Shown piece after piece: positions 7,595 to 14,265 of a stretch of DNA of 50,369 nucleotides. The notes under the pieces were generated by a model, which was not told the DNA's origin, made no database searches, and saw only the letters and a list, made by a program, of their open reading frames with translations. The DNA lies in NCBI GenBank assembly GCA_029821875.1, contig JALGXW010000026.1, positions 1 to 50,369 on the forward strand. Reading direction: 5' to 3'. The translations under genes and the position numbers were made by a program. Every line of letters begins with the position of its first letter. Positions within the stretch are counted from its first letter, which is position 1. The stretch comes from Candidatus Hebobacterum abditum. Its GTDB lineage: Bacteria; Armatimonadota; Hebobacteria; Hebobacterales; Hebobacteraceae.

Positions 7595-8336
7595 CCATCA
7601 CCTTGCGCCGCGCGGCCGGCTCTATCTGGGTCTCGTGTGCGTAGGTCCAGCCGGGATGTCGCTTCGGGTCGGCCAGCCATCGGCGGAAGTTCGTGAGCGT
7701 GGCTCGCGGCCACACTCGCTTCGCCAGCGCGAGCAGACGCTGCCGCGGCAGCGGGCGCTTGGGCGCGGCCGCGGGGCACTCTTGCTGCCGGCGCCACACC
7801 TCCCACGGATCCTCGTCCAGGCTCTCGAGTCGGGCGCGGCCGTCATCGGTGCGGATGGTGGCCCGGACCGTGACCGGACCGTACTCCTCTCGCAGGTCTC
7901 GCCCCACACCGGCGAGCACCGCGCATCGCTTCAGCGCGTCGGTGGCCGCGCTCTTCAGCGGCTCCTCGCTGCGGGAGACCACCTCGCGCTCGCCGCGGTC
8001 GTAGCTGACACGGCTCGGGTAGCCGGGATTCTCGTATCGGAGCTCGCGGCCCCGGTCGGTCCAGATGGTGAGCCGGCCGATGACCCAGGCGTCGCTGCCG
8101 GGGGACTCCCGGACGATCTCGAACTGCCAGCCATCGGGCCCGCAGGCCCGGTCGAGGACCTCCATGACATGGGTCGCACATATATAAGGAAGGAGGAGAG
8201 CCTGACCGCGCTGGGCATCGAGCTTGCGGGGAAGCCAGCGGATGGCCTCGGGCGGGGTCTCTCGCCGGAGCGCGCCCGGCTTGAAGCGGCGCCTCGTGCG
8301 GCGTCTGGCGGAGGACTTCGGCTGCGTTCGGGTCAT
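7560..8336 (-). CDS. Rad52/DdrA-like single-strand annealing protein
   Basis: This is a predicted phage recombinase that anneals single strands. The 258-residue protein has the Rad52/22-family pattern: WLPRKLDAQRGQALLLPYIC, then ATHVMEVLDRACGPDGWQFE, a strand set ending AWVIGRLTIW, and EEPLKSAATDALKRCAVLAG followed by VGRDL. The last is the characteristic helix seen as GxESDALKRAAxxFGIGRYL in the family. The C-terminal part is basic and helical. Its ATG overlaps the TGA of the upstream small gene by 4 nt. It pairs functionally with the PD-(D/E)XK nuclease downstream. Its last 38 bp are tandemly repeated. Confidence 0.8.
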   Translation of the reverse strand: MTRTQPKSSARRRTRRRFKPGALRRETPPEAIRWLPRKLDAQRGQALLLPYICATHVMEVLDRACGPDGWQFEIVRESPGSDAWVIGRLTIWTDRGRELRYENPGYPSRVSYDRGEREVVSRSEEPLKSAATDALKRCAVLAGVGRDLREEYGPVTVRATIRTDDGRARLESLDEDPWEVWRRQQECPAAAPKRPLPRQRLLALAKRVWPRATLTNFRRWLADPKRHPGWTYAHETQIEPAARRKVMAALRQRQEEKS

Positions 8337-8572
8337 GGGCTTCGTGCCTTGCTCACATCGATCGCGACCACGGGCCGCTGCGAGATGCTGCGCCTCGCCC
8401 GGCCCAGCGACCGCGCCCTGCGGATCACCTCGGCGGCCGCCTCCAGCGGCAGATAGGCCCCGCGCAGCGCGTGCGCGGCGACGGCGGCGCGAAGGGCCTG
8501 GTAGAACTCCTCGAACTCCCCCTCGTCATCGAACTCGATTCGGGGCGGGCCCTCTTCGGTGACGGCCTCCAT
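8333..8572 (-). CDS. Hypothetical acidic N-terminus/helical phage protein
   Basis: This 79-residue protein begins with an acidic segment (RIEFDDEGEFEEFYQALRAA) and ends basic (RRARSLGRARRSISQRPVVA). I do not recognise it. The stop codon overlaps the start of the Rad52-like gene (ATGA), which places it in the same operon. Confidence 0.55.
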   Translation of the reverse strand: MEAVTEEGPPRIEFDDEGEFEEFYQALRAAVAAHALRGAYLPLEAAAEVIRRARSLGRARRSISQRPVVAIDVSKARSP

Positions 8573-8590
8573 TGTCGCCTCGGCGGCGGC

Positions 8591-8692
8591 TCAGAAGAGC
8601 CACAGCAGGGCGCGCCACACGAGCCGGTGCCAGCGCCGATTGGCGCGGCGCACCAGGGCGCGCTCGATTCTCCTCAAGCGGTCACTGCTCAT
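8591..8692 (-). CDS. 33-residue basic peptide
   Basis: A short frame, MSSDRLRRIERALVRRANRR followed by WHRLVWRALLWLF, is preceded by AGAGGAGA at a suitable distance. It is an amphipathic, strongly basic helix. It fits the dense operon layout between the 79-residue gene and the gene starting at 8965. The function is unknown. Confidence 0.4.
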   Translation of the reverse strand: MSSDRLRRIERALVRRANRRWHRLVWRALLWLF

Positions 8693-8740
8693 CAGCAATC
8701 TCCTCTGGTCTGGCGGAGGAGTCGCGCACTGCTCGACCCA

Positions 8741-8965
8741 TTACTGCTCACGTTGGATCTCCTCCAGTCCGATCTCGCGCAGGGCCCGCCGCTCGACGGC
8801 CAGCCACTGCGCGCCGGTGGCGTTCATCAGGTAGCCGGTGATCTCTCCGCGCTCGTCTCGAATCGGATGGGGCCGGCGCTCTTTCGGCCGGCGCGGTGGC
8901 TCGGCCCGTGCCTCGGTCCGTGTCTCGGCCGGTGGCTCGACTCTGGTCCGCGGTGGTGTCATCAC
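8741..8965 (-). CDS. Hypothetical phage-like protein
   Basis: This 74-residue protein has a charged, Pro/Arg-rich N-terminus and a more ordered C-terminus, RDERGEITGYLMNATGAQWL followed by AVERRALREIGLEE. The start pair ATGATG at 8965-8960 follows GAGG with a 7-nt gap. The C-terminal half looks like genuine protein, whereas the competing frame over the same bases is Arg/Pro-rich shadow sequence. No family is recognised. Confidence 0.5.
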   Translation of the reverse strand: MMTPPRTRVEPPAETRTEARAEPPRRPKERRPHPIRDERGEITGYLMNATGAQWLAVERRALREIGLEEIQREQ

Positions 8966-9643
8966 TGAACCTCACGATGGGAGCGGCCGGCTGCCGCGGG
9001 ATGGGTGCATCGGCCGCCGGAGCAGGGATGCGGTGACCGACGCGGCCAGGCCCTCGTGGGATGAGGGCCCCGGCCGCCGGAGCAGGGATGCTGTGATGGA
9101 CGCGGCCGGGCCCTCCTGGGATGAGTGCTCCGGCCGGCCGCCGCGGGGCGAGGGCGTTGCCCCGGGCGAACCGGCCGGGTGGGCAAGGGAATGCCGGCGA
9201 GTCACACCCGCCGATGGATGAGTGCGGCCCGGGCCGCGGCCGCAACACGGTAAGCCGACGCCAGGGCTTCTCACACCGGACTGCAGCGGCCCGGGACTCG
9301 GGTCGTGGTGTCCCCGGCCGACAGTCCGCCGCGGCCGCGGGCGACACAGACGCGTCCGTGTGGGCGGAGGGGCTAGCCGGGGAGCCATGGGTCCACCTCC
9401 TCTGGAGAAGATGAGGCCTGCGCGCCGCGCGCTGTCGGCAGAGAGTCCGCCGAGCGTTTCGGCAAAGGTCCTCCCGCTCGCGGCCGGGGCGCTCGGCCGG
9501 CAGAGGGCCGGCGTCGCGGCGAGGCAGCGACAGAGCCGGCCGCGGGAGGCGGGAGGTCGAGCCGCTCATGGGCCCAGCTCGAGTTGGGCCGGAGCGCCAG
9601 GCGCTCATGGGTCCGCCTCGATCCGGGCTGGAGCCTGAGGCGC
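8966..9643. other. Repeat-rich GC-rich stretch without a confident gene
   Basis: One minus-strand frame is open across the whole stretch. It would start at 9647 with an ATGA overlap on the Cro-like gene and begin MSASGSSPDRGGP, but the product is low-complexity Pro/Arg/Ala and runs into the better-supported gene at 8741-8965. The stretch contains a 60-bp repeat pair (9011-9130) and a 39-bp repeat (9570-9647). It may be a degraded gene or an origin-like repeat region. Confidence 0.4.
9011..9130. repeat. 60-bp tandem repeat, two copies
   Basis: CGGCCGCCGGAGCAGGGATG occurs at 9011 and 9071, with the following 40 bp also related (GACGCGGCC(A/G)GGCCCTC, GGGATGAG). The period of 60 is a multiple of three. 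It lies in the phage-like block, so iteron-like use is possible but unproven. Confidence 0.75.
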
Positions 9644-9647
9644 TCAT
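9570..9647. repeat. 39-bp imperfect tandem repeat
   Basis: On the minus strand ATGAGCGCCT begins at 9647 and 9608, and a partial third unit, ATGAGCGGCT, begins at 9569. The period of 39 keeps frame, giving MSASGSSPDRGGP then MSAWRSGPTRAGP. Confidence 0.6.
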
Positions 9648-9955
9648 TGCTTGGTCTCGCTCCGGATGAGGATGTGCCGAACGGCGGCGCGCAGGGCCTG
9701 AACATCGCCGGTGGTGGCGTTGGCGAGGCCGCGCTCGATATCGCTGAGCAGAGACTTGCTCTTGCCGGTGGACTGGGAGAGCTGCTGGAGGGTGATCCCG
9801 TGGGCCCGGCGAAGGCGGCGGAGTGCGTCCCGCTCGCGCTGGGCGGCTCTCCGGGTAAGGCGATGGGTGCTGGGCGCTGGCTCTCTGGGGCTGGTGTGTG
9901 CTGGTCTGGTCTGCCTGGGCCTGGTCTGTGTGGGCATAGTCTGTATGGTGGACAT
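9644..9955 (-). CDS. XRE-family helix-turn-helix regulator, Cro-like
   Basis: This 103-residue DNA-binding protein has a Thr/Pro/Arg-rich N-terminal arm and a lambda-repressor-type HTH: RDALRRLRRAHGITLQQLSQ, then STGKSKSLLSDIERGLANAT (about residues 42-85). The start at 9955 is preferred because the predicted promoter (-10 at 9984-9989) lies downstream of the longer in-frame ATG at 10024. It diverges from the CI/LexA-like gene, the classical immunity-region layout, and leads the leftward phage operon. The Shine-Dalgarno site (GAGGGG) is about 14 nt away, so translation may be weak. Confidence 0.7.
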   Translation of the reverse strand: MSTIQTMPTQTRPRQTRPAHTSPREPAPSTHRLTRRAAQRERDALRRLRRAHGITLQQLSQSTGKSKSLLSDIERGLANATTGDVQALRAAVRHILIRSETKQ

Positions 9956-9983
9956 GGGCTGCTTGGCGTCCCCTCGCCACTCC

Positions 9984-10012
9984 TTATTACTACTACTTCT
10001 CGCTTCTGTCAA
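9984..10012 (-). promoter_or_regulatory. Leftward phage early promoter
   Basis: On the minus strand a perfect TTGACA (10012-10007) is followed after 17 bp by TAATAA (9989-9984). It should drive the Cro-like gene and the replication and recombination operon behind it. Confidence 0.7.
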
Positions 10013-10051
10013 GAGTTTTTCCATAAAATGTGGAAGAATTCCTAATGGATG

Positions 10052-10066
10052 TGCTACACTACCGGT
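10052..10066 (+). promoter_or_regulatory. Extended -10 promoter giving a leaderless repressor mRNA
   Basis: TG-C-TACACT (10052-10060) ends 6 bp before the repressor ATG at 10067, so the transcript would begin at or next to the start codon. No Shine-Dalgarno site is present upstream, and no good -35 is seen. Lambda cI expressed from pRM is also leaderless. Confidence 0.55.
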
Positions 10067-10765
10067 ATGAGAGTCCGTCGCAGAAGTTTCAGCGAGGAGT
10101 TCGGCCGCTTCGTGCAGGAGAAACGCCTGGAAGCGGGCCAGACTCAGATCCGGTTCGCGCCTCGGCTGGGCGTGAGTCCGTCTTACCTCGCCCAGATCGA
10201 GCAGGGCGTAGTGCCGCCCGCAGATCGTGTCAGCCATATGGCAGAGGGACTAGGGGACGACCCCGCGCTGTGGCTCGCGGCTGCTGGCTATGAGGGCATC
10301 TCAAATACCACGGGGGTCGAGACGCCACTCGTGCCCGGAGCTACCAGAGCTGAGACCCTAGCCGGCAAGCATCTGACTGCCATCGAGGCCTCATTGCCCG
10401 TGCTCGCCCTTCTGAAGAGGGGCACCGTGACATTCGCCAAGAAGGACGACGCGCCAAAGCTCGCCTGTCGTCCTGAAGACGCGGCCGCTGCCGACTACGT
10501 GATCCGCGTCGAGGGGGACGGTGGACTCGAGCCCGACGTGCGCGCTGGGGATTATCTACTGGTGAAGAAAGCGCGCTCGGCACGCCGCGGCCAGTTGGTG
10601 GTCGCACAGGTGGGCAAACAGAGAGTCGTGCGAGAATACGGGGGAAGGACCAGGGACGGCACTGTCCTCAAGCCGCGCAATCCCTATGGCTATGACCGCA
10701 TCGTGTCGGACGCGGTCGAGGTCATAGGGGTCGTCGTGCGGCAGATCCGCGACTGGCCCAGCTAG
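10067..10765 (+). CDS. CI/LexA-like repressor lacking the catalytic Ser and Lys
   Basis: This 232-residue protein has an N-terminal XRE HTH (about 12-70; VQEKRLEAGQTQIRFAPRLG, then VSPSYLAQIEQGVVPP) and a C-terminal S24/LexA-type fold (about 143-230). The conserved GDSMxP motif reads GDGGLEP here, with Gly at 152 where the nucleophile Ser should be. The Lys of the dyad is replaced by Arg in RVVREY (about 189). Autocleavage therefore looks impossible, so RecA-dependent induction is unlikely. It could be a non-inducible or anti-repressor-controlled repressor. It diverges from the Cro-like gene and appears to be translated from a leaderless mRNA. Confidence 0.82.
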   Translation: MRVRRRSFSEEFGRFVQEKRLEAGQTQIRFAPRLGVSPSYLAQIEQGVVPPADRVSHMAEGLGDDPALWLAAAGYEGISNTTGVETPLVPGATRAETLAGKHLTAIEASLPVLALLKRGTVTFAKKDDAPKLACRPEDAAAADYVIRVEGDGGLEPDVRAGDYLLVKKARSARRGQLVVAQVGKQRVVREYGGRTRDGTVLKPRNPYGYDRIVSDAVEVIGVVVRQIRDWPS

Positions 10766-10955
10766 GCCGGCCGCGGTCGGAGCGGCCGTCGGTGTTCTGA
10801 GGGCGAGCAGCGGCCGCACCGGACCCGCACACGAGGACAGGCCAGGGCGAAATCTCGCAGCCGAGGGCAGCGAAGCTGCACGGCCGGGGGAGGCCCCGGC
10901 CACGGGCCGGGTCGTCACAGCAAAGTCTACAGCACGCAAAGCAGAGGGGGTCACG

Positions 10956-11897
10956 GTGGGACGGGTTTCGTTTGGCTATCGCATCACGGGGGGGAAGCTT
11001 GTTGCCGATCCCGAGTATGCTCCAGTAGTCCGCGAGGTGTTCCGGCGGTTCGTGAGGCGGCGGGATTCGCTGGGGGCCATCGCCCGCTGGTTGAGGAAGG
11101 CGGCCGCGCCGCGGCGGCGCAGTTGGACCGCCGCCGATGTGAGGCAGCTTCTCTCTTCCCCCACCTACGCAGGCGGCGGGCCGGGCCAGGCCGAGCATCC
11201 GCCTCTGATCGACGGGGCGGCCTGGCGGCGGGTCCAGGAGATCCTCGCCGCCCGCGCTCGCCACGGCCGGTCGCGGGAATCGCGCTATCTTCTCTCCGGC
11301 CTCCTTCGCTGCCGCAAGTGCGGCGCGGGGATGACCGGCCACCGACACCGGCGCGCATTGCCCGACGATCGGCGCGAGATCGCCAACTATGAGTGCTCCC
11401 GGAAACGGTCGGAGCCGCGGCGCTGCCGCGGCTCCCACATCAGCGCGGCCAAGGCGCACCGGCTGCTGAGCGAGAACCTGCGCGCCCTCTCGGAGAGCCA
11501 GAGGTCCGAGCCGGGCCGCGTCGAGTTCGCTCCCGGGCGCCCACCCGGAGAGCCACCCGCGGCGGAGCTGCGCCGCCGCCTGGCCGAGTACCCGAGGCGG
11601 CTCGAACGCCTGCTGCGATCGTTCCGCGAGGGCCGGCTCTCCCCGGGCGACTACGCGCAGGAACGCCGCCGGCTCGAGGCCGAGCGCCGGCGACTCGAGC
11701 AGTCCATCCTCCGGGCCGACGGCCGCCGCGCCGCGCCCTCGCGGCCGCACGCCGACGGGCCTCGCGTCTGCGGGATGGCCGACGTGCTGGAGTCAGATCG
11801 CTTCGGAACCCAGATGAAGAAAGACCTCCTCTGGGAGGCCTTCCACCACATCACCATCGAGCGGGAGGGGACGGTGAGGCTGTGGGTGCGGGTGTGA
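10956..11897 (+). CDS. Serine-recombinase-like protein without the catalytic domain
   Basis: This 313-residue protein matches only the C-terminal part of large serine recombinases. It has a Recombinase-type domain from residue 1 (GRVSFGYRITGGKLVADPEY, then VRQLLSSPTYAGG), a zinc ribbon with Cys at 119, 122, 147 and 157, and a long charged coiled coil (about 185-245) with a distal tail. The N-terminal resolvase domain with the nucleophile Ser is absent. The 190 bp upstream do not encode it in any frame I can follow. The start is GTG 10956 behind AGAGGGGG, a good ribosome site, so the short form may be expressed. It could be a decayed integrase or a DNA-binding-only derivative. Confidence 0.72.
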   Translation: MGRVSFGYRITGGKLVADPEYAPVVREVFRRFVRRRDSLGAIARWLRKAAAPRRRSWTAADVRQLLSSPTYAGGGPGQAEHPPLIDGAAWRRVQEILAARARHGRSRESRYLLSGLLRCRKCGAGMTGHRHRRALPDDRREIANYECSRKRSEPRRCRGSHISAAKAHRLLSENLRALSESQRSEPGRVEFAPGRPPGEPPAAELRRRLAEYPRRLERLLRSFREGRLSPGDYAQERRRLEAERRRLEQSILRADGRRAAPSRPHADGPRVCGMADVLESDRFGTQMKKDLLWEAFHHITIEREGTVRLWVRV

Positions 11898-11901
11898 GGT
11901 A

Positions 11902-11924
11902 GGGCAGGAGGCAAGTTCCTGCCC
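11902..11924. repeat. Hairpin A-type repeat, degenerate copy
   Basis: Arms GGGCAGGA (11902-11909) and TCCTGCCC (11917-11924) lie 5 bp after the recombinase-like stop. It is the same family as hairpin A at 3688, 4601 and 49807. It may act as a weak 3'-end hairpin; no T-run follows. Confidence 0.55.
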
Positions 11925-11947
11925 AACGAGCAGGAGGAACGCGGCCG

Positions 11948-12014
11948 AGATTCTTCGCTTCGCTCAGAATGACACCGTGCCGAGACCGTCACCCTGAGTG
12001 CAGCGAAGGGTCTT
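11948..12014. repeat. Inverted pair of short dispersed intergenic repeats
   Basis: Copy B (11948-11973, core TTCTTCGCTTCGCTCAGAAT) and copy C (11988-12014, CACCCTGAGTGCAGCGAAGG) face each other and could pair into a long hairpin between the recombinase-like gene and the DUF1232 gene. A single copy lies at 4552-4578. Confidence 0.6.
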
Positions 12015-12039
12015 GGTGTGAGGAGTGTGCCAGTGCCCC

Positions 12040-12417
12040 CTAATGCTCCGGCTCTTTGCCTTCCCGCTTGCCCTTTCGGCGGGCGAGGTCGCGGATTCGT
12101 TCGAGGGTGTGGATGTCCTCGCCCCAGTGCTCCCGCACCACCTCCGGCGGCACCCGGGCCAGCACGTAGCTGACCACGAAGCCGACCACGAGCACGTCGT
12201 CGAGGTAGCCCGCCGCCGGCACCCAGTCGGGAATGATGTCGATGGGTGACGCGAGGTAGGCGGCCAGCCCGACCAGCGAAGCCTTCGCCGCCCAGGGCAC
12301 CCGCGGGTCGCGGGAGACGTGATACACGAACCGCGCCAGCCTCGGCACCAATGTGAGCAGCGACTCCCGCGGCCGCTTCTCGTTCGGCTCTTCGGTTTTC
12401 TCCTCCGGCTCCTTCAT
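12040..12417 (-). CDS. DUF1232 (YkvA-like) small membrane protein
   Basis: This 125-residue protein has an acidic N-terminus (MKEPEEKTEEPNEKRPRESL) and then the DUF1232 core: VPWAAKASLVGLAAYLASPI, followed by DIIPDWVPAAGYLDDVLVVG. The SPIDxIPD(W/F)xPxxGYxDD motif is diagnostic. Two hydrophobic segments overlap the motif. The function of the family is unknown. The start at 12417 follows GGAGGGCG; the in-frame upstream sequence is Arg-rich and poor. It is a single gene. Confidence 0.82.
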   Translation of the reverse strand: MKEPEEKTEEPNEKRPRESLLTLVPRLARFVYHVSRDPRVPWAAKASLVGLAAYLASPIDIIPDWVPAAGYLDDVLVVGFVVSYVLARVPPEVVREHWGEDIHTLERIRDLARRKGKREGKEPEH

Positions 12418-12653
12418 TCGCCCGCCCTCCCCTCCGCCGAAGCGACTTCTGTGCCTACCGCCTGGGAACCTTGCTGCTCCTTGGGCCAGGATGTTCAGTG
12501 CGCGCCGCAGACGGCGCACCACCCCGGGGCCCTCCCACGCGAACAGGCTGGAGCCGAGCGGCTCCAGCCTGTATCGCGCTGGCGCTGAGGTCGGAGAGCG
12601 CCGAGCCACGCTGGGGGGAGGACGGGTCGGCGCTCTCCGGGGACCGCAGTGCC

Positions 12654-12986
12654 CTACATGAGCCCGAACGTCCAGGTGACGCAGACGGGAGTCTGGTCCC
12701 GGGTGACCATGGCCGTCGGCCGGTCAGCGCTTCCGAGATACCTCATGCCTGTGGTGGGGATGCTGTGAGGTTGGCTTCGGGGAATGCCGGCGTGCCATTG
12801 AGGGCGGCCGGATTGAGTCCACCCGGCCAGGCCGGTCTCGAAGCCATCCGCAAAGATGGTCGCCGATTGTGCACTCGCGCCTGTCGCCGGCCCAGCCACG
12901 ACGGCCGATCCGAGCACGATCAACAGCAGGCATCGACCAAACACATTGCCGGCCCAGGCGCGCCGCCCTTCCACTCCCATCATCAT
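12654..12986 (-). CDS. Secreted protein fragment with signal peptide
   Basis: This 110-residue protein carries a clear N-terminal signal peptide (CLLLIVLGSAVVAGPATGAS) and then ATIFADGFETGLAGWTQSGR, the opening of a secreted beta-sandwich (choice-of-anchor-like) domain as found on extracellular hydrolases. The frame stops after RYLGSADRPTAMVTRDQTP..., well short of a full domain, so the gene is probably truncated. GGAG precedes the ATG cluster at 12986-12980, and the exact start among the three is uncertain. Confidence 0.5.
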   Translation of the reverse strand: MMMGVEGRRAWAGNVFGRCLLLIVLGSAVVAGPATGASAQSATIFADGFETGLAGWTQSGRPQWHAGIPRSQPHSIPTTGMRYLGSADRPTAMVTRDQTPVCVTWTFGLM

Positions 12987-13213
12987 ATCTCCGCTGATCA
13001 GTGGCGCGTACGAGTGGCCAGTTGTCACACACGAGAGGGCGGCCGACGGGCAGCGGGTGGGAGCTGATCGCACCGGCCCGGGGTGCTTGCACTCAAGTGC
13101 GCCGCGGGGCGCACGTTGCCGGTGGGGTGCGTTCAGCCCAGCCGCACTGCACTCACGCCGCCTGCCCACTCATCTGCTTCTTCCACAAGAGGCCAATACT
13201 CGTAACCCACGAT

Positions 13214-13229
13214 CTCACGAGTTCGTGAG
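13214..13229. promoter_or_regulatory. Inverted repeat, possible operator
   Basis: CTCACGA and TCGTGAG are separated by GT. The repeat lies about 230 bp upstream of the start of the fragment gene and 275 bp before the MerR-KaiC promoter. The bound factor is unknown. Confidence 0.35.
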
Positions 13230-13505
13230 TTCGAGTGTTGGACTGGAGAGACAGCGGGAGGCCCGCATCGCGCTGGCATCTTCTTCCGGCTCGCTCACTA
13301 AGCGGGAAAGCCCTGCCTGGGCGCCGCCGCGCAGTGCACAGCATCCCCGCCCGGTGATAGTCGCCGCGATCACACGATGGCCGGCGCGGCCGGCCAGGTC
13401 TCCCCGGGCCTGCGTGGGCCGGACAGTCGGGGAGGGCGGCAGGAGCCGACTGCGTCTATCGGGGAGCAGCACGTGGATATGGCCGCAAAATCTCACAACG
13501 CTGTC

Positions 13506-13534
13506 TTGACCATCCAACACGCATGTGGTACGGT
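13506..13534 (+). promoter_or_regulatory. Promoter of the MerR-KaiC operon
   Basis: TTGACC (13506-13511) and TACGGT (13529-13534) are 17 bp apart. The first predicted start codon is at 13612, giving a leader of about 70 nt. Confidence 0.5.
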
Positions 13535-13611
13535 TCAACAAACTTGTGCGTCCTGGGGGCGGAGGCGCGGCAAGTGGGCGTCATCATCTCTCACAGCGCG
13601 AGGAGTTCGCG

Positions 13612-14265
13612 ATGGCGGAACCAACGCGTGAGCACACCTCTTCCTCGGTCCGCGCCGTCGATCTGAGCCAACTGCTGGAGGACCTCGAACTCGGCGTCGG
13701 GCAGGCGGCACAGCTCTGTGGCATCTCCATTCGCCAGCTTTCCTACTGGACCGACAAGGGGATCGTCGAGCCCGCCGACGAAAGCGGCGGCCGAACCTAT
13801 GACCATCATGCCATCGAGAAGGTCTGCCTGATCAAGCAAGCTCTGGACCAGGGATACAGCCTGGAGGGCGCGGTGGCAGAGGCCGAGGCCTTCCTCGACC
13901 GGCGGCAAGAGGAGCAGAAGAAGCTCGAGGCGATGGGCGCGGCTGAGCTGCAGCAGCTCATCCAGGAGCGGTCGGACATGCTGCATCAGCTCGCCGACCG
14001 GATCCGGCGCGGCCTGAGGACCTACCGGGTGAGCGGCGACCTGGGCCGGCTGGTGGCCTCGGTCGATGGCCTGGAGAAGCTCATCGCCTTCTTCGAGTCC
14101 AATCCCTACACGGTGAACACGGCGCGCCAGATTGCGCTGCGGGTGGGCCGTGAGGCGGAGCAGGTGGAGAAGGAATTGAAGTTGCTGGAGGAGAGGCGCT
14201 TCCTTCAGAAGATCAGCTATCCCGGCGCGGACGTCTATCGCTACATCCCGCCGGGGAGGCAATAA
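13612..14265 (+). CDS. MerR-family transcriptional regulator
   Basis: This 217-residue regulator has a MerR winged HTH (about 22-90; GVGQAAQLCGISIRQLSYWT, then DKGIVEPADESGGRTYDHHA), a coiled-coil region rich in Glu/Gln/Arg (about 95-150) and a distinct C-terminal helical domain. Near the end, YTVNTARQIALRVGREAEQV and ELKLLEERRFLQK look like a second small winged helix. No cysteine metal site is visible. The start at 13612 follows GAGGAG. The TAATG overlap with the KaiC-like gene means the two are co-translated, so it is likely to control or act with the ATPase. Confidence 0.82.
   Translation: MAEPTREHTSSSVRAVDLSQLLEDLELGVGQAAQLCGISIRQLSYWTDKGIVEPADESGGRTYDHHAIEKVCLIKQALDQGYSLEGAVAEAEAFLDRRQEEQKKLEAMGAAELQQLIQERSDMLHQLADRIRRGLRTYRVSGDLGRLVASVDGLEKLIAFFESNPYTVNTARQIALRVGREAEQVEKELKLLEERRFLQKISYPGADVYRYIPPGRQ

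Larger units (their letters stand above)
12987..13611. other. Intergenic region before the MerR-KaiC operon
   Basis: I see no gene with a credible start here. It holds a 7-bp inverted repeat, CTCACGA-GT-TCGTGAG (13214-13229), and the operon promoter (13506-13534). The remainder is GC-rich and without an obvious repeat. Confidence 0.5.

Noticed and set aside
8748-9980. Minus-strand 410-codon open frame
   Set aside because: Low-complexity Pro/Arg/Ala product that overlaps the Cro-like gene and the gene at 8741-8965; only the repeats within it are reported.
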